A stretch of DNA of 64,000 nucleotides from Dyadobacter tibetensis Y620-1 (GTDB taxonomy: Bacteria > Bacteroidota > Bacteroidia > Cytophagales > Spirosomataceae): contig NZ_AZQN01000007.1 of assembly GCF_000566685.1 (NCBI RefSeq), positions 62,001-126,000 on the forward strand, given 5' to 3'. This document shows, in pieces, positions 63,802-64,000 of this stretch (positions are counted from its first letter, which is position 1; every line of letters starts with the position of its first letter). The notes under the pieces are model-generated. The model made no database searches. It was not told where the DNA came from and saw nothing but the letters and a program-made list of their open reading frames with translations. Both the position numbers and the translations under genes were made by a program.

Positions 63802-64000
63802 ATGAAAACAAAAGTTGCAATTCTTTTTGGAGGTCCATCCGACGAACATGAGGTATCACTTCATTCGGCATCGAATATCTTAAGAGCATTAGATCGTCAG
63901 CAATTTGAGCCCGTATTATTGGCACTGGATCGGCAATGTAATTGGTGCTATGATGCTCATTATGAATTAGAGGATATCGATCTTGTTAAAAATAATTATT
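63802..64000 (+). CDS. ddl: D-alanine--D-alanine ligase, N-terminal part (cut by window edge)
   Basis: 66 residues are visible: KVAILFGGPSDEHEVSLHSASNILRALDRQQFEPVLLALDRQCNW, the N-terminal domain of ATP-grasp Ddl enzymes (FGG(P)SxEHEVS motif, here FGGPSDEHEVSLHS). It joins two D-alanines for peptidoglycan synthesis. The start follows the amidohydrolase stop by 24 nt. Such Ddl genes sometimes belong to special-purpose loci rather than the main cell-wall cluster. Confidence 0.88.
   Translation, partial: MKTKVAILFGGPSDEHEVSLHSASNILRALDRQQFEPVLLALDRQCNWCYDAHYELEDIDLVKNNY

Noticed and set aside
1..64000. CRISPR arrays, tRNA genes, IS elements, phage genes
   Set aside because: No regularly spaced repeats, cloverleaf sequences or transposase/phage motifs were seen in the reading.

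Overview
The window is a chromosomal segment of a Bacteroidota bacterium, probably from the Cytophagales/Sphingobacteriales side of the phylum; I do not name a genus. The grounds are SusC/SusD pairs, Bacteroidota-type promoters (TAnnTTTG at -7), many secreted carbohydrate-active enzymes, Gfo/Idh/MocA proteins with Tat signals, a DUF1080 protein and a bestrophin. No rRNA, tRNA, CRISPR array, IS element or phage gene was seen.

Region 1 (1-12717) is a pectin-utilisation locus. The start of a SusC gene runs off the left edge. A divergent promoter near 5365-5598 then serves two arms: leftward Sde182-like/PL1/Sde182-like, and rightward Sde182-like/PL10/Sde182-like/GH28/Sde182-like. Five secreted nucleoside-hydrolase-fold proteins (DUF1593, cellulose-binding Sde182 type) alternate almost perfectly with three pectinases. 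This is the most striking pattern in the window and the best candidate for an undescribed system.

Region 2 (12718-15460) holds small redox and stress genes: HxlR regulator with a divergent nitroreductase, then TetR and a carboxymuconolactone-decarboxylase-like protein that share a palindromic operator.

Region 3 (15665-25396, all minus strand) is a nine-gene sugar operon: DeoR regulator, L-fucose/arabinose-isomerase-family protein, split transketolase (two subunits), ribose-type ABC importer (binding protein, DUF2291 lipoprotein, ATPase, permease) and FGGY kinase. Isomerase plus kinase plus split transketolase matches the logic of the transketolase route for D-apiose, a branched pentose of pectin, so this operon may handle a sugar released by region 1.

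Region 4 (26014-39475) is mixed housekeeping and stress: a two-component system, a USP-like protein, bestrophin, a GH78 rhamnosidase next to a decayed sulfatase, ankyrin protein, DUF2383 protein, AI-2E transporter, an AraC/NmrA/siderophore-interacting set, DUF808 protein and a DinB fragment.

Region 5 (39590-46921) has a SusC/SusD pair, a lyase-like lipoprotein and an EamA transporter.

Region 6 (47206-63777) looks like amino-sugar use. GH20 and GH109 enzymes could release HexNAc. An AgaS-type isomerase, PfkB kinase and GatY/KbaY-type aldolase form a tagatose-6-phosphate-like route under a DeoR regulator. An atypical Nramp-like transporter with epimerase and DHDPS-family partners faces them. 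Downstream are an amidohydrolase, a CBM9-like protein, a Gfo/Idh dehydrogenase paired with a DUF1080 (3-keto-glycoside hydrolase type) lipoprotein, and an M20 amidohydrolase. The window ends in the start of a D-Ala-D-Ala ligase gene.
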